Positions 33,574-41,136 of a stretch of DNA of 48,199 nt are shown in pieces. This DNA comes from Coleofasciculus sp. FACHB-1120. Lineage in GTDB: Bacteria; Cyanobacteriota; Cyanobacteriia; Cyanobacteriales; FACHB-T130. Where the stretch lies: assembly GCF_014698845.1 (NCBI RefSeq), contig NZ_JACJTV010000040.1, forward strand, positions 1 to 48,199, in the 5' to 3' direction. Every line of letters starts with the position of its first letter. Within the stretch, counting starts at the first letter, position 1. The notes under the pieces are model-generated. The model worked only from the letters and a program-made list of their open reading frames with translations. It had not been told where the DNA came from and did not search any database. The translations under genes were made by a program, and so were the position numbers.

Positions 33574-33807
33574 ATGACTACATCACTCCTAGACAAATCT
33601 ACCCCACAGCCACAGCAGCGATTTGTCCAGCATAGTCTAACTTGGCAGCAATTAAAGGTAATCTCTCGCTCTCTTTTACCCCGTGAACCCAGACAAAACT
33701 TTATAAAAGTTGGAGAAATAATGGGTGCTAACTTGACCCCAGCGTCAATAATCCTGCTGGAAAATCCGCTACTAGCTGCCGCTGTCTTAACCAAGGCGCA
33801 CCCATAA
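33574..33807 (+). pseudogene. Remnant of a Uma2-type endonuclease gene (N-terminus only)
   Basis: The frame opens MTTSLLDKSTPQPQQRFVQH, then SLTWQQLKVIS, which closely follows the N-terminus common in cyanobacterial Uma2 family proteins (QRFV-x-x-G/S-x-TWQQFK-x-I). The homology stops there: the DSPGVRLSYYEG-type segment and the PD-(D/E)xK core are missing, and the rest overlaps the opposite-strand protease gene. It therefore looks like a truncated relic. The Uma2 family name rests on my recollection of the N-terminal pattern. Confidence 0.45.
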
Positions 33808-34096
33808 GAGTTTCCCTAAATGCGGCTCCAGCAACGACTTCAATGGTAAATTCCTCTCCATCCAATACAACTTTTCCTAAGTAGGTTTCAAGAGAGGTTT
33901 CACCCATTGCTGTTAGTATGTCTCGTCCATCCAAACGACTCCAACCAAGTCCTTGCAAATCCTGGTCGTTAATTGCCAGCCATTCAGTTGAGCCTGTATC
34001 CAGCAGTGCTATCGTCGGGAGAACCTCGCCATTAGCAGAAATTAAATCAATTTCAAAAAATAGCTGACCTATCTCATCAAACTCACCTTGGATCAT
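33728..34096 (-). CDS. Retropepsin-like aspartic protease domain protein
   Basis: 122 residues. The centre reads VLPTIALLDTGSTEWLAIND, with the DTGS active-site motif of retroviral-type (clan AA) aspartic proteases near residue 32. Beta-strand segments follow (GLGWSRLDGRDILTAMGETS and VVLDGEEFTIEVVAG), then a hydrophobic MGAPWLRQRQLVADF, resembling the second protease motif and the dimer interface. Such single-domain proteins act as homodimers. The start ATG overlaps the stop of the upstream gene (ATGA), so the two are translationally coupled. Substrate unknown. Confidence 0.8.
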   Translation of the reverse strand: MIQGEFDEIGQLFFEIDLISANGEVLPTIALLDTGSTEWLAINDQDLQGLGWSRLDGRDILTAMGETSLETYLGKVVLDGEEFTIEVVAGAAFRETLMGAPWLRQRQLVADFPAGLLTLGSS

Positions 34097-34410
34097 ACCC
34101 GTCCGACAACTCCTGTCTCATTAAGACGAAAAGTATAAAAAATTGCTTTTGGGTGTTTCTCGCGTGCCTTTAGTAAGGCAGTCATACTGTCTTGAGCGAT
34201 AAAGTATTCCTCACTATCAGGCTCAATGGCAATGAACCAGTTGTAGTGATCTTTAATCAACTCAATTCGGAGCCGCTCAAAGATTGGACGACAACGCTGG
34301 CGAAACGCTTTGATGTCGGCTTCTTTTTTGGTTCTTTCTTCTGAAGATATGATGAGTTCTGGGAATATTCTGCCGCGTCGTGCTTGGCGCTTAGATTGTT
34401 GCTGGGTCAT
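34093..34410 (-). CDS. Small partner protein of the retropepsin-like gene
   Basis: 105 residues. The N-terminus is very basic (MTQQQSKRQARRGRIFPELI). The core FRQRCRPIFERLRIELIKDHYNWFIAIEPDS, with the FIAQD and YTFRLNETGVVG segments, resembles small cyanobacterial proteins often found next to aspartic protease-like genes; I recall that association, but have no formal family name for it. The protein ends in a 4-base overlap with the protease gene. It could be an inhibitor, a substrate or a regulator; the sequence does not say. Confidence 0.7.
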   Translation of the reverse strand: MTQQQSKRQARRGRIFPELIISSEERTKKEADIKAFRQRCRPIFERLRIELIKDHYNWFIAIEPDSEEYFIAQDSMTALLKAREKHPKAIFYTFRLNETGVVGRV

Positions 34411-34488
34411 ATTTTTAGAGTTACATATATTTAAAGTGATTATATCCTAACAATAGGAAAACTTATCTTTTGTTTAAAAACATTTAAA

Positions 34489-34526
34489 AGCGATCGCTTC
34501 TTTTTTTTCAGAGAGCGATCGCTTCT
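34489..34526. repeat. Paired HIP1-containing 13-mers
   Basis: AGCGATCGCTTCT occurs at 34489-34501 and again at 34514-34526, separated by a T-run. The HIP1 cores are self-complementary, so the copies can pair as an arm-loop structure. It lies between the two minus-strand transcription units. Confidence 0.6.
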
Positions 34527-34623
34527 AATTAAAATTTGTTCAGACGACAAAAGTTTGTCCAGTTGCAAAAGCAACACTTCAAGTATTTGTTCCTAAACTT
34601 TCCCTTCCTCGAAGTTTGGTTTA

Positions 34624-35226
34624 TCAAACATTCCCTTCAGTTTCTACTGGCACTAAAATGTACTTTACCTGCTTATCAGGTCCCTTGACAATCTGAGGTT
34701 CCGATGGAGTGGCATCCTCAGATGCACCTTTCAATGCTTCTCCCGCACCTCTGACATTCTCATTAACATTATCCGCTGCATCCTTGAGTACATCCACTGT
34801 ACCTTTCACAGTCTCGTTAACATTCTCCGCTGTACCCTTAACTGTGCTAAGGGTATCTTTTACGGTGTAATTAACATCCTGGGTGACACCCTTAACTTTG
34901 TCCCCTACATCGATTACTGTGTCGTTAACGCTGACAGCTACGTTCTTTACGCCATCACCGACACTTTTTACCGTTTGGTTAACACTGTCAGCGGCATTCT
35001 TAACGCTGTTTCCTGCACTTCTTACTGTCTGGTTAACCCGATCAACGGCACCCTTATTTGCCAAAGCGCCAGCGATCGCACCAACCGTAGCACCAATGAA
35101 TGCTCCAATCGCTATTTTAGTGAACGCATTATTCATGCTTGTATCTGCTGGAGGGGCATCATATTGATGCGGAATTTGTTCAACAAATATTTCATCTTCA
35201 TCCAAAACCTTGTCGTTATCAATCAT
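34624..35226 (-). CDS. Glycine-zipper protein with six 18-residue helical repeats
   Basis: 200 residues. Residues 1-30 are acidic. Residues of about 38-60 form a glycine-zipper membrane-type segment (IAIGAFIGATVGAIAGALAN). Residues 64-171 are exactly six 18-residue repeats of consensus VNxTVxxxxxxVKxxAxx, for example VNQTVKSVGDGVKNVAVS. Since 18 residues make five turns of an alpha-helix, this predicts one long regular amphipathic helix. A short polar tail ends KYILVPVETEGNV. No signal peptide. AGGAG 8 bases before the ATG supports the start. It belongs with the proteins at 35523 and 36818. Function unknown; LEA-like, phasin-like or membrane-coating roles are possible. Confidence 0.85.
   Translation of the reverse strand: MIDNDKVLDEDEIFVEQIPHQYDAPPADTSMNNAFTKIAIGAFIGATVGAIAGALANKGAVDRVNQTVRSAGNSVKNAADSVNQTVKSVGDGVKNVAVSVNDTVIDVGDKVKGVTQDVNYTVKDTLSTVKGTAENVNETVKGTVDVLKDAADNVNENVRGAGEALKGASEDATPSEPQIVKGPDKQVKYILVPVETEGNV
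34714..35037. repeat. Six 54-base repeats encoding the 18-residue units
   Basis: The period is exact over 324 bases without frame breaks. DNA identity between units is modest, so the array is old or under selection for sequence diversity while keeping the length. Confidence 0.85.
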
Positions 35227-35422
35227 GAAAATCGTCTCCTCTCTACTAAATAGATTCTACTAAATAGAACTGATGGATAGCCGTCCGCTTAAATAAGCAA
35301 AAAGCAATATTCTATTATCTAAACAAATGGAGGAAAATCCTCGGCTAACGCTTAGCTAAAACCAAACTTATTTGCCATTTCTTTTAGTTGGCAAAGGTTG
35401 TTAATAAGGGCATTTAACAAAA

Positions 35423-35474
35423 GTTAGGAGTTATGAATTATGAGTTATTCACTCTCAACTCTTAACTCCTAACT
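35423..35474. repeat. GTTAGGAGTT inverted repeat
   Basis: GTTAGGAGTT (35423-35432) faces AACTCCTAAC (35464-35473), with TTATGAATTATGAG and TCAACTCTTAACTC repeats between. It is a common cyanobacterial intergenic repeat type, lying between two related minus-strand genes. Confidence 0.6.
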
Positions 35475-35522
35475 CTTCCCTCAACCATTAGCAGTCGTTA
35501 AAGCTAACTTCTAAATCTCAGC

Positions 35523-36506
35523 CTAAATGTCAGATGTATCTTCATAACGTTGGAAACCAGAAGCTTCTCCTTCTTGGAGATAGATTGGATTCGCATCTAG
35601 TGACGTTTCAGACTCTGAAGACAGATTTCGATTAACAACATCTTCCTCATCGGGACCGGAAATATATGCTGTCTGCATATCCATGTTTCTTTCCATGCCC
35701 ATATCACCAGTCGTGACTTGCGGGGTATTTGTGACTGGGCGTTCTTTAGCCAGCTTGACGTTCTGCTCGTAAGATGGCTTCATATCTTCAGCTTTATCCT
35801 GAACTGCGTCTAATCCAGCTACTGTAGATTGCTTGGCATCCTCAGTTTTATCCTTTAGCTGGTCTGCTGCACCGGCTACAACTTGCTTGGCATTTGAAGC
35901 TGTGCCCTTTACTGCGTCCAATGTACCGACTACAGCCTGGTTAACACCTTCAGCGGTATCTTGTAATGTGCCGACTACTGCGTAGTTAACACCCTCAGCC
36001 ACACTCTTGGCTGCCTCGCCTATACCTTTGGCTGTCTGACCAACGCCGCCAGCTACAATTTTTGCCGCCTCGCCTACACCTTGGGCTGTCTGACCAACAC
36101 CGCCAGCGATAGTCTTTGTCGCGTCGCCTACACCTTTGGCAGCGTGTTTCACACCCTCAGATGTTCTCCTACCAGCCACTAGGCCCGCTAACGTGCCTAA
36201 TGTAGCACCGATAAGTCCGCCCATCAGCGCTCTCGATAAGGCTGGATTCATGCTGCTGGATTGTTGCCCAGCTTTTATGGCAGTAGATTGTTGCCGAGCA
36301 TTAATGTCGTTGGGTTGTTGCCGAGCATTGATGTCATTGGATTGTTGCCGAGCAACGGTTTGAGATGTAATCGTAGGACTATTTTCTTCTCTAACTACCC
36401 CAGTCGGCATGGTTGTGCTTTCTGTACGAGTATAGGGTTGAGCTGTTGCACTATATCCAGCATTTTCGTCAGGTCTATCGAAATTTGGTGTATTATTGGT
36501 CATCAT
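35523..36506 (-). CDS. Glycine-zipper protein with 18-residue and 9-residue repeats
   Basis: 327 residues. Residues 1-50 are polar. Residues of about 52-78 hold nine-residue tandem units (ARQQSNDIN, ARQQPNDIN, ARQQSTAIK). A glycine-zipper segment follows (ALMGGLIGATLGTLAGLVAG, about 93-112). Residues of about 126-212 are 18-residue units such as VGDATKTIAGGVGQTAQG and VGEAAKIVAGGVGQTAKG, with one 15-residue unit. A Lys/Asp-rich helix and an acidic tail complete the protein. It is paralogous in architecture to the proteins at 34624 and 36818. AAGGAG precedes the ATG. It is divergent from the 36818 gene. Confidence 0.85.
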   Translation of the reverse strand: MMTNNTPNFDRPDENAGYSATAQPYTRTESTTMPTGVVREENSPTITSQTVARQQSNDINARQQPNDINARQQSTAIKAGQQSSSMNPALSRALMGGLIGATLGTLAGLVAGRRTSEGVKHAAKGVGDATKTIAGGVGQTAQGVGEAAKIVAGGVGQTAKGIGEAAKSVAEGVNYAVVGTLQDTAEGVNQAVVGTLDAVKGTASNAKQVVAGAADQLKDKTEDAKQSTVAGLDAVQDKAEDMKPSYEQNVKLAKERPVTNTPQVTTGDMGMERNMDMQTAYISGPDEEDVVNRNLSSESETSLDANPIYLQEGEASGFQRYEDTSDI

Positions 36507-36817
36507 TTATCTCCTTTAGTTCCCAATCAGCGATAAGCCACTAACGTCGTTTTGCTGTAGCTCGTTATCTATCGACAACTCTAACGAACGTAATCAAGGA
36601 CTTAACTGAGCTAAAGGCAGACCTGACTGAATACATCGTGTGCCTGTAGTTGTATATGGACAGCCGGAATTCTCGTATATGGCTATACCAAGGTAAGTAT
36701 TTAACGATGTCTCCCTTGAGGTCGGTGTAAGTGTATACCTGCGATCGCTAAATTGACGATAGCTGTTACTAGACAGACAGATCGTTAAGCCGTTTTGGTA
36801 GGCAGGAGACGGGCATC
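36507..36817. promoter_or_regulatory. Shared divergent upstream region of two paralogous genes
   Basis: 311 bases between two divergently transcribed related genes. GTATATGG occurs twice (near 36653 and 36676), and GTGTATACC lies near 36732. These could mark divergent promoters or a common operator. I see no coding frame. Confidence 0.4.
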
Positions 36818-37840
36818 ATGACACAGAGCAATCAGCCTTTTGATCGGCATGACGAAAATGCTGACCGGATTCCGGCACAGTCCAGCGTTCCGCCAGGAGA
36901 CCCTAATGACACGAATATAGATGGCGCTGATACGGGGTTAGCAGGAGCGAATGAAGATAACGCAGCTACAGAAGAGTCCCATGTTCAGCCATCAGGCACC
37001 CGTAAGCGTGTCGCTAATGCGGCTTTAGCTGGAGCAACTTTTGGTGCTGTAGTCAGCGCGGCAGCTGCGGCGTTTACTGGTAAGACTGTAGGTGAGGGTC
37101 TTAAAGCGATTGTTGAAGGTGCCGCGGACATAGTCATAAGAGGTGCTGCTGCGGGTGTTCAACCGACTCTTGAAGGTGCAATAGATAGTCTGAAAGGCGC
37201 TGCGGTGGCTGTTCAACCTGTTCAACCGACTATTGAAGATCCCTGGGATACGCATAAAGCTGCGGTGGCTGTTCAACCTCCGATTGAAGATGCTAGCGGC
37301 ACACTTAATGCTGCTGCTGCGGTTGTTCAACCTACTGTTCAACCTACTGTTCAACCTACTGTTCAACCTACAATCCAACCTACTATTCAACCTCCGATTG
37401 AAGATACCAGGGACACATTTAAAGCTGCTCCTGAGCCTGTTAAACCCCCAGTATCTCTTGTTGATCCTGTCCCCGAATCAGAATCATTAGATCCGCCCCC
37501 TGCTACTGGTGCAACGGGTAGTATTGCAAATGATGTCATGAACAGCTCTGCTTTAGTACAACTATTGCTGAATCAGGTGGGTAGTGAACTGGCGATGAGT
37601 TTCTACGAGCAGTTACCAGCAGTTGTCTTGGCTGAAATTCAACGCTTAAGTACCAACCCCACTCCGGAAGAGCAGCAGCGAATCAGAGACAGCTGGACAA
37701 AAGCTCTAGAACCCATCGCTATTGCGATTATTCAATCGGGACAATTATTCAAACCCGGCACTCTGTATCCAACAAACAATTATCCAACCAACAATGGGCA
37801 TCAGAAGTATACTCATTCAACTGGAGACAAGTTGAATTAA
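36818..37840 (+). CDS. Glycine-zipper protein with VQP-rich helical/extended repeats
   Basis: 340 residues. Residues 1-60 are acidic and polar. A glycine/alanine-rich membrane-type segment follows (VANAALAGATFGAVVSAAAA, about 65-85). The repeat region carries about 18-residue units such as VQPTLEGAIDSLKGAAVA, VQPPIEDASGTLNAAAAV and IQPPIEDTRDTFKAAPEP, joined by runs of VQPT. A Pro-rich segment and a folded C-terminal part (SSALVQLLLNQVGSELAMSF, then YEQLPAVVLAEIQRLSTNPT) end the protein. It shares the architecture of the two minus-strand neighbours but has more Pro. AGGAG lies 9 bases before the ATG. Function unknown. Confidence 0.8.
   Translation: MTQSNQPFDRHDENADRIPAQSSVPPGDPNDTNIDGADTGLAGANEDNAATEESHVQPSGTRKRVANAALAGATFGAVVSAAAAAFTGKTVGEGLKAIVEGAADIVIRGAAAGVQPTLEGAIDSLKGAAVAVQPVQPTIEDPWDTHKAAVAVQPPIEDASGTLNAAAAVVQPTVQPTVQPTVQPTIQPTIQPPIEDTRDTFKAAPEPVKPPVSLVDPVPESESLDPPPATGATGSIANDVMNSSALVQLLLNQVGSELAMSFYEQLPAVVLAEIQRLSTNPTPEEQQRIRDSWTKALEPIAIAIIQSGQLFKPGTLYPTNNYPTNNGHQKYTHSTGDKLN
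37328..37395 (+). repeat. Tandem 12-base repeats CAACCTACTGTT
   Basis: About five to six in-frame copies encode VQPT/IQPT. Being a multiple of three, changes in copy number would lengthen or shorten the protein without frameshift. Confidence 0.85.
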
Positions 37841-37921
37841 TAGATATCTAAAGTTGAGAATTTTGAGGCAAATATTGATAGTAAAATTTTACTATCAATC
37901 AAAGTTTGGTTGGACTGCGGC

Positions 37922-37963
37922 AAAGAAACCCAACTCAATTTAGCATTGGTTGGGTTTCTTTAT
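37922..37963. terminator. Long-stem two-way terminator
   Basis: AAAGAAACCCAAC (37922-37934) and GTTGGGTTTCTTT (37949-37961) are perfect 13-bp arms, with extra pairing CAAT/ATTG inside. It lies between convergent genes ending at 37840 and 38025 and can act in both directions. Confidence 0.85.
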
Positions 37964-38024
37964 CGTTGGGTTTAACCTACTGTTATTGAGAATGCGATCG
38001 CTTACTTTTAGCAGCCGCCTTTAT

Positions 38025-38924
38025 TTAGCGGCTCAAACAGCTTTTAGGTGCTTCTTTAAGTTGATTATGGCGATAAAAACCATTTAAGTTAAGCAAAGCA
38101 GAACGATAGCGAATTTTTCTGACATTGTTTCTTCCTGGGCTATTCAGTCTGCTAATTACAGTTGCTCTTGCCACTTTCAAATAACCTTGATTATCCCAAT
38201 TAACCAGTCGGGTGCCTGATGCGTTTGGCGGTGGATTTTGCCGACCGATATCTCCGACGATTTCTATCGCTTCGCCGCTGACTGTTTTATTATTAACTGC
38301 ACCGCTAACACAGGCGGTTACTTCGCCAAGAGTTTTGGTATCGTAGAGGTTGCCGACTAAGCGATTTCCTTTCTTACTAAATACATAACAATGACCTAAA
38401 TCTAAACCCTGCTGGTTCCCAGTGCCAGAGGGAGGTTTGCTACAAAATGTGTAATTACCATTCGATAGGCTTTGAATAGACTGAACTGGCGTTGGAGTTG
38501 GGGTTGAAGTGCTGGATGCGATCGCAGTAATTTTTAATGGTGTCGCTGCCCAACGTTCAGTTGGATAGATTTCTTTTACTTCGCCACTAAATGTAATTGC
38601 TTTTCCTTCTGCCTTGAAACTATCAGGAAGATTACAAGTTGCATATCTTGTGCCATCCTGTCCTTCAGTTACAATGACATAAGTTTCCCCAACCAGTGTC
38701 ACCTTGCCCTTTTTGTCTTTCACCGTTTCTACTGTTTTTCTATCGTCATAGGTACATGTAGAAGAAAGCTGTGCCAGTTTGGAGGGTGATGTTTGTGATA
38801 TGGTTACTGTTTGGCTTGACTCGGAAGATTGGGATAAAGCCATGACGTACTTACTAGAGGCGATTGTTCCCACAATGGTAAGAAATAGGCTAAAAAATAG
38901 GATTGGTTGACGATGAATACGCAT
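38025..38924 (-). CDS. Exported hypothetical protein with paired cysteines
   Basis: 299 residues. Residues 1-30 are a signal peptide or anchor (LFFSLFLTIVGTIASSKYVM). A Ser/Thr-rich stretch follows. The folded part includes CTYDDRKTVETVKDKKGKVT, CNLPDSFKAEGKAITFSGEV, and a C-terminal domain beginning FCSKPPSGTGNQQGLDLGHC with further Cys and VSGEAIEIVGDIG. Six or so Cys residues suggest disulfides in the periplasm. The last about 60 residues are basic. I do not recognise the family. It is convergent with the 36818 gene. Confidence 0.75.
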   Translation of the reverse strand: MRIHRQPILFFSLFLTIVGTIASSKYVMALSQSSESSQTVTISQTSPSKLAQLSSTCTYDDRKTVETVKDKKGKVTLVGETYVIVTEGQDGTRYATCNLPDSFKAEGKAITFSGEVKEIYPTERWAATPLKITAIASSTSTPTPTPVQSIQSLSNGNYTFCSKPPSGTGNQQGLDLGHCYVFSKKGNRLVGNLYDTKTLGEVTACVSGAVNNKTVSGEAIEIVGDIGRQNPPPNASGTRLVNWDNQGYLKVARATVISRLNSPGRNNVRKIRYRSALLNLNGFYRHNQLKEAPKSCLSR

Positions 38925-39252
38925 TTTGATTGATTGCGGCTAAACTAATTATGTACTACACTAGTTTATAAATTATTTCCGAAAAATTTGGTTGATTATT
39001 GTGTCAATATTTTAACTGACATAAAAGATTGAGTTTGACGGTCTGGGAAATATAGCAATCCTAAATAATTCGTGAAGTCAAACTCCCAAATTTAAATAAT
39101 TTGGGGATATAAACTCCTAATATCTCATAACTCAAATAGAATTGTACGCGAGTATTCGCCTTGGTATAGAGATGCGATTAATCGCATCTCTACAAGAGTT
39201 CGCAGACGATAGAAAAAAGCTGCAAATTTTATTCACTAAAATTTATTTGCTT
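38925..39252. other. Repeat-bearing intergenic region
   Basis: No gene. It contains CCCAAATT/AATTTGGG (39085-39105), the inverted copy of AAGGCGAATACTCGCG (39147-39162) and the 26-bp palindrome at 39167-39192. Confidence 0.6.
39167..39192. repeat. 26-bp perfect palindrome, GTAGAGACG family relative
   Basis: TAGAGATGCGAT and its exact complement ATCGCATCTCTA meet around a TA centre. It is preceded by TTGGTA. The arms resemble those at 9158 and 15867, with AGAGATG in place of AGAGACG. Confidence 0.75.
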
Positions 39253-39747
39253 TTATCCTTGCTCGTACATCTGTTTATGCTTTGCTAAAAGCTGTAAATA
39301 TTTCTCATTCATCTTGGCTTGCGTCCATTTTTCTTTGAAGATTGCTGCTGATTCAGCTTTCACCGGATCTATTTCATTGGGTAAAATCTCTTTCCTGGCT
39401 GTAAGCTGAGCTTCTTTAGAAGTTTCTTTTTGAGGATTGGACTTAAATTTTCTGCCGCTTTTATGATTGGCGTATCTGCGGGATCGCGTATAACCCATTT
39501 GTAAAAATTTCCGCGCCATATCCGCGCCGACAAAATCATCTTGGACAAGGTAATCGAGAAACATCTGGTAGATTTTTTCGCTAGATTCTCTAGCAATTTC
39601 CGGGGTTTTGAAGCGCCAGTAAGGAAGGATTTCCGATTTGTAGGGTTCAACCAAAAGCACTCCCTGCTCACCCTTGCCTACTCGATAAAGTTCCGGAGAA
39701 GTACGAAAATCGATTGCTTTAAAGTCTAAAGTGTAATCAAAGGGCAT
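39253..39747 (-). CDS. DUF4385 family protein
   Basis: 164 residues. FDYTLDFKAIDFRTSPELYR, then VGKGEQGVLLVEPYKSEILP, YWRFKTPEIA and MARKFLQMGYTRSRRYANHK match the DUF4385 family as I know it. The domain occupies residues 1-110; a charged C-terminal extension follows (Lys/Glu/Gln-rich, helical). No signal peptide. DUF4385 proteins are uncharacterised; the basic RRYANHKSG segment suggests nucleic-acid contact but this is a guess. It is divergent from the VOC gene, with about 80 bases between starts. Confidence 0.9.
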   Translation of the reverse strand: MPFDYTLDFKAIDFRTSPELYRVGKGEQGVLLVEPYKSEILPYWRFKTPEIARESSEKIYQMFLDYLVQDDFVGADMARKFLQMGYTRSRRYANHKSGRKFKSNPQKETSKEAQLTARKEILPNEIDPVKAESAAIFKEKWTQAKMNEKYLQLLAKHKQMYEQG

Positions 39748-39827
39748 GATAATTTTTATTTTGAATAATAGACTTAAAGAAAAAAGTCTTGCTTCTATCG
39801 AAAGTAACGAAAGGAGTCTTTTGTGCC

Positions 39828-40310
39828 ATGCTCTCTAGCCCCCAATCCGTCAACGCTGCCCTTTCCCCAGGCGATCTGCGTCGAGTCCACCACATTGCCT
39901 TGAATGTCCACGATCTGCAAGCTTCCCGGCACTTCTACGGGGATATCCTAGGTTTGTACGAACTGACGGGTGAAGAAGTGCCAACTACACTGCGATCGCT
40001 TGTATCATCAGGTAAAGTTACCAACTTCGTCACCCCCGATGGCACAGTCCTCGACTTGTTTTGGGAGCCGGAGTTGCCACCCCCAGACAATGACCCTCAT
40101 CGCGCTTTTACCCGCGCCAATCACCTCGCCTTTGACATCGACCCGCAGTTGTTCGAGCGGGCAGTCGAGGTGCTAAAACAAAATCAAGTTCCCATCGATC
40201 ATGGCCCTGTTAGCCGTCCCACCGGACGAGGCATTTACTTTTACGACCCAGATGGATTCCTGATTGAAATTCGCTGCGATCCAGAAGAAACTAAAAAGGA
40301 AAGTCTCTAA
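39828..40310 (+). CDS. VOC (glyoxalase/bleomycin-resistance) family protein
   Basis: 160 residues from the ATG at 39828; AAGGAG 11 bases upstream supports it over an earlier TTG. The two beta-alpha-beta-beta-beta modules are RVHHIALNVHDLQASRHFYG, then DILGLYELTG, and ANHLAFDIDPQLFERAVEVL, with closing GIYFYDPDGFLIEIR. Likely metal ligands are His in VHHIAL and ANHLAF and Glu in LIEIR. Members include glyoxalase I, dioxygenases and resistance proteins, so the reaction is not fixed by sequence. The stop falls just before the next gene, with a possible operon. Confidence 0.92.
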   Translation: MLSSPQSVNAALSPGDLRRVHHIALNVHDLQASRHFYGDILGLYELTGEEVPTTLRSLVSSGKVTNFVTPDGTVLDLFWEPELPPPDNDPHRAFTRANHLAFDIDPQLFERAVEVLKQNQVPIDHGPVSRPTGRGIYFYDPDGFLIEIRCDPEETKKESL

Positions 40311-40326
40311 TGGGAGTGTGCCAGTA

Positions 40327-40602
40327 GTGCAGCTAATTAAGGTGATGGAGGAGGCGTTAAACAAGCCTCCGATCGAATATGAACCCCACAAGCACACGCT
40401 GAAAGCTTGGGCAATGTATTGTCTGCGAGACAGAGGCTTTAAAGTGGTTTACGCAGATAAAGCCGATTTTGCCGTTGAAACTCGTGCTGGAGAGAAACTC
40501 TATTTTAAAGTGGCAAATAGTGCAGAGAATTTAGACGGGAAATCTGGCTGGATTGTATTGGATGGCTCAACTAACAGCGTCAGCATCACGGCACCTCAAT
40601 AG
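40327..40602 (+). CDS. Small hypothetical protein downstream of the VOC gene
   Basis: 91 residues from the GTG at 40327, chosen because GGGAG (40312-40316) lies 10 bases upstream; GTG 40318 or ATG 40345 are possible. The sequence has EYEPHKHTLKAWAMYCLRDR, then VVYADKADFAVETRAGEKLY and LDGKSGWIVLDGS, which suggests a small alpha/beta fold. No signal peptide. I do not recognise the family. It sits 17 bases after the VOC stop and is likely cotranscribed. Confidence 0.6.
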   Translation: MQLIKVMEEALNKPPIEYEPHKHTLKAWAMYCLRDRGFKVVYADKADFAVETRAGEKLYFKVANSAENLDGKSGWIVLDGSTNSVSITAPQ

Positions 40603-40716
40603 TTCAAGTTCAATAGTGCAAGTTCACATCTCGCACTGCGCGGTTGAAACCGCACACTGACAGCAAGCATACAAACGAAACCTGTCTACATAGGTTATAA
40701 AACCCTTGCTTTTCGG

Positions 40717-40832
40717 CTACCGTGTATACACAATTTTCGGCCGACCTTTCCTCAAGCCCCTCTTCGAGACGACGAGGGGCTTGAGTCTGGGAGCGCTTTG
40801 AGTCAATACGTCACTTGTATGTACAACCGTAG
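40717..40832. mobile_element. Second, shorter MITE-like element
   Basis: The left end CTACCGTGTATACACAA matches the ends of the element at 19305. The right end, read inverted, is CTACGGTTGTACATACAAG, an imperfect match. GG and CC outside extend the repeat. Inside is a perfect hairpin, CTCAAGCCCCTC and GAGGGGCTTGAG (40751-40785). No target duplication is clear, so this may be an older or deleted copy. Confidence 0.45.
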
Positions 40833-40942
40833 CCACTCACCAGAGAAAGCAAGAGAAATTGGGATCTCTTCCTACCCGATGCTCTGTGCATAAAAAGATT
40901 CCTAAAAACAGATAAGTAGCTAGAGCGCCGATTTATTAGTCT

Positions 40943-41136
40943 GTAGGGGCGAAGCATACCCTTTAGGAAGGTTTACACCTCTGGGGGAAATTTATGCGAT
41001 CGCCCAAGATTTTTTTGTCTGATGCCAATTCACTATTTTGATGTCACATTTGCGATCCTCTCAACCCCTCTTCAAAAAGAGGCAAATAGACATATTTGTA
41101 ATAGACATAAAGTGAAATGGTCTAAATGCTTCGCCC
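40943..41136. repeat. Diverged GGGCGAAGC inverted-repeat element
   Basis: GTAGGGGCGAAGCATACCC begins at 40943 and AATGCTTCGCCC lies at 41125-41136. The arms match copies at 14095 and 14211 but the spacer is longer. Confidence 0.5.

Noticed and set aside
33516-33794. Minus-strand frame overlapping the Uma2 remnant and protease end
   Set aside because: It overlaps the end of the better-supported DTGS gene and shows no motif.
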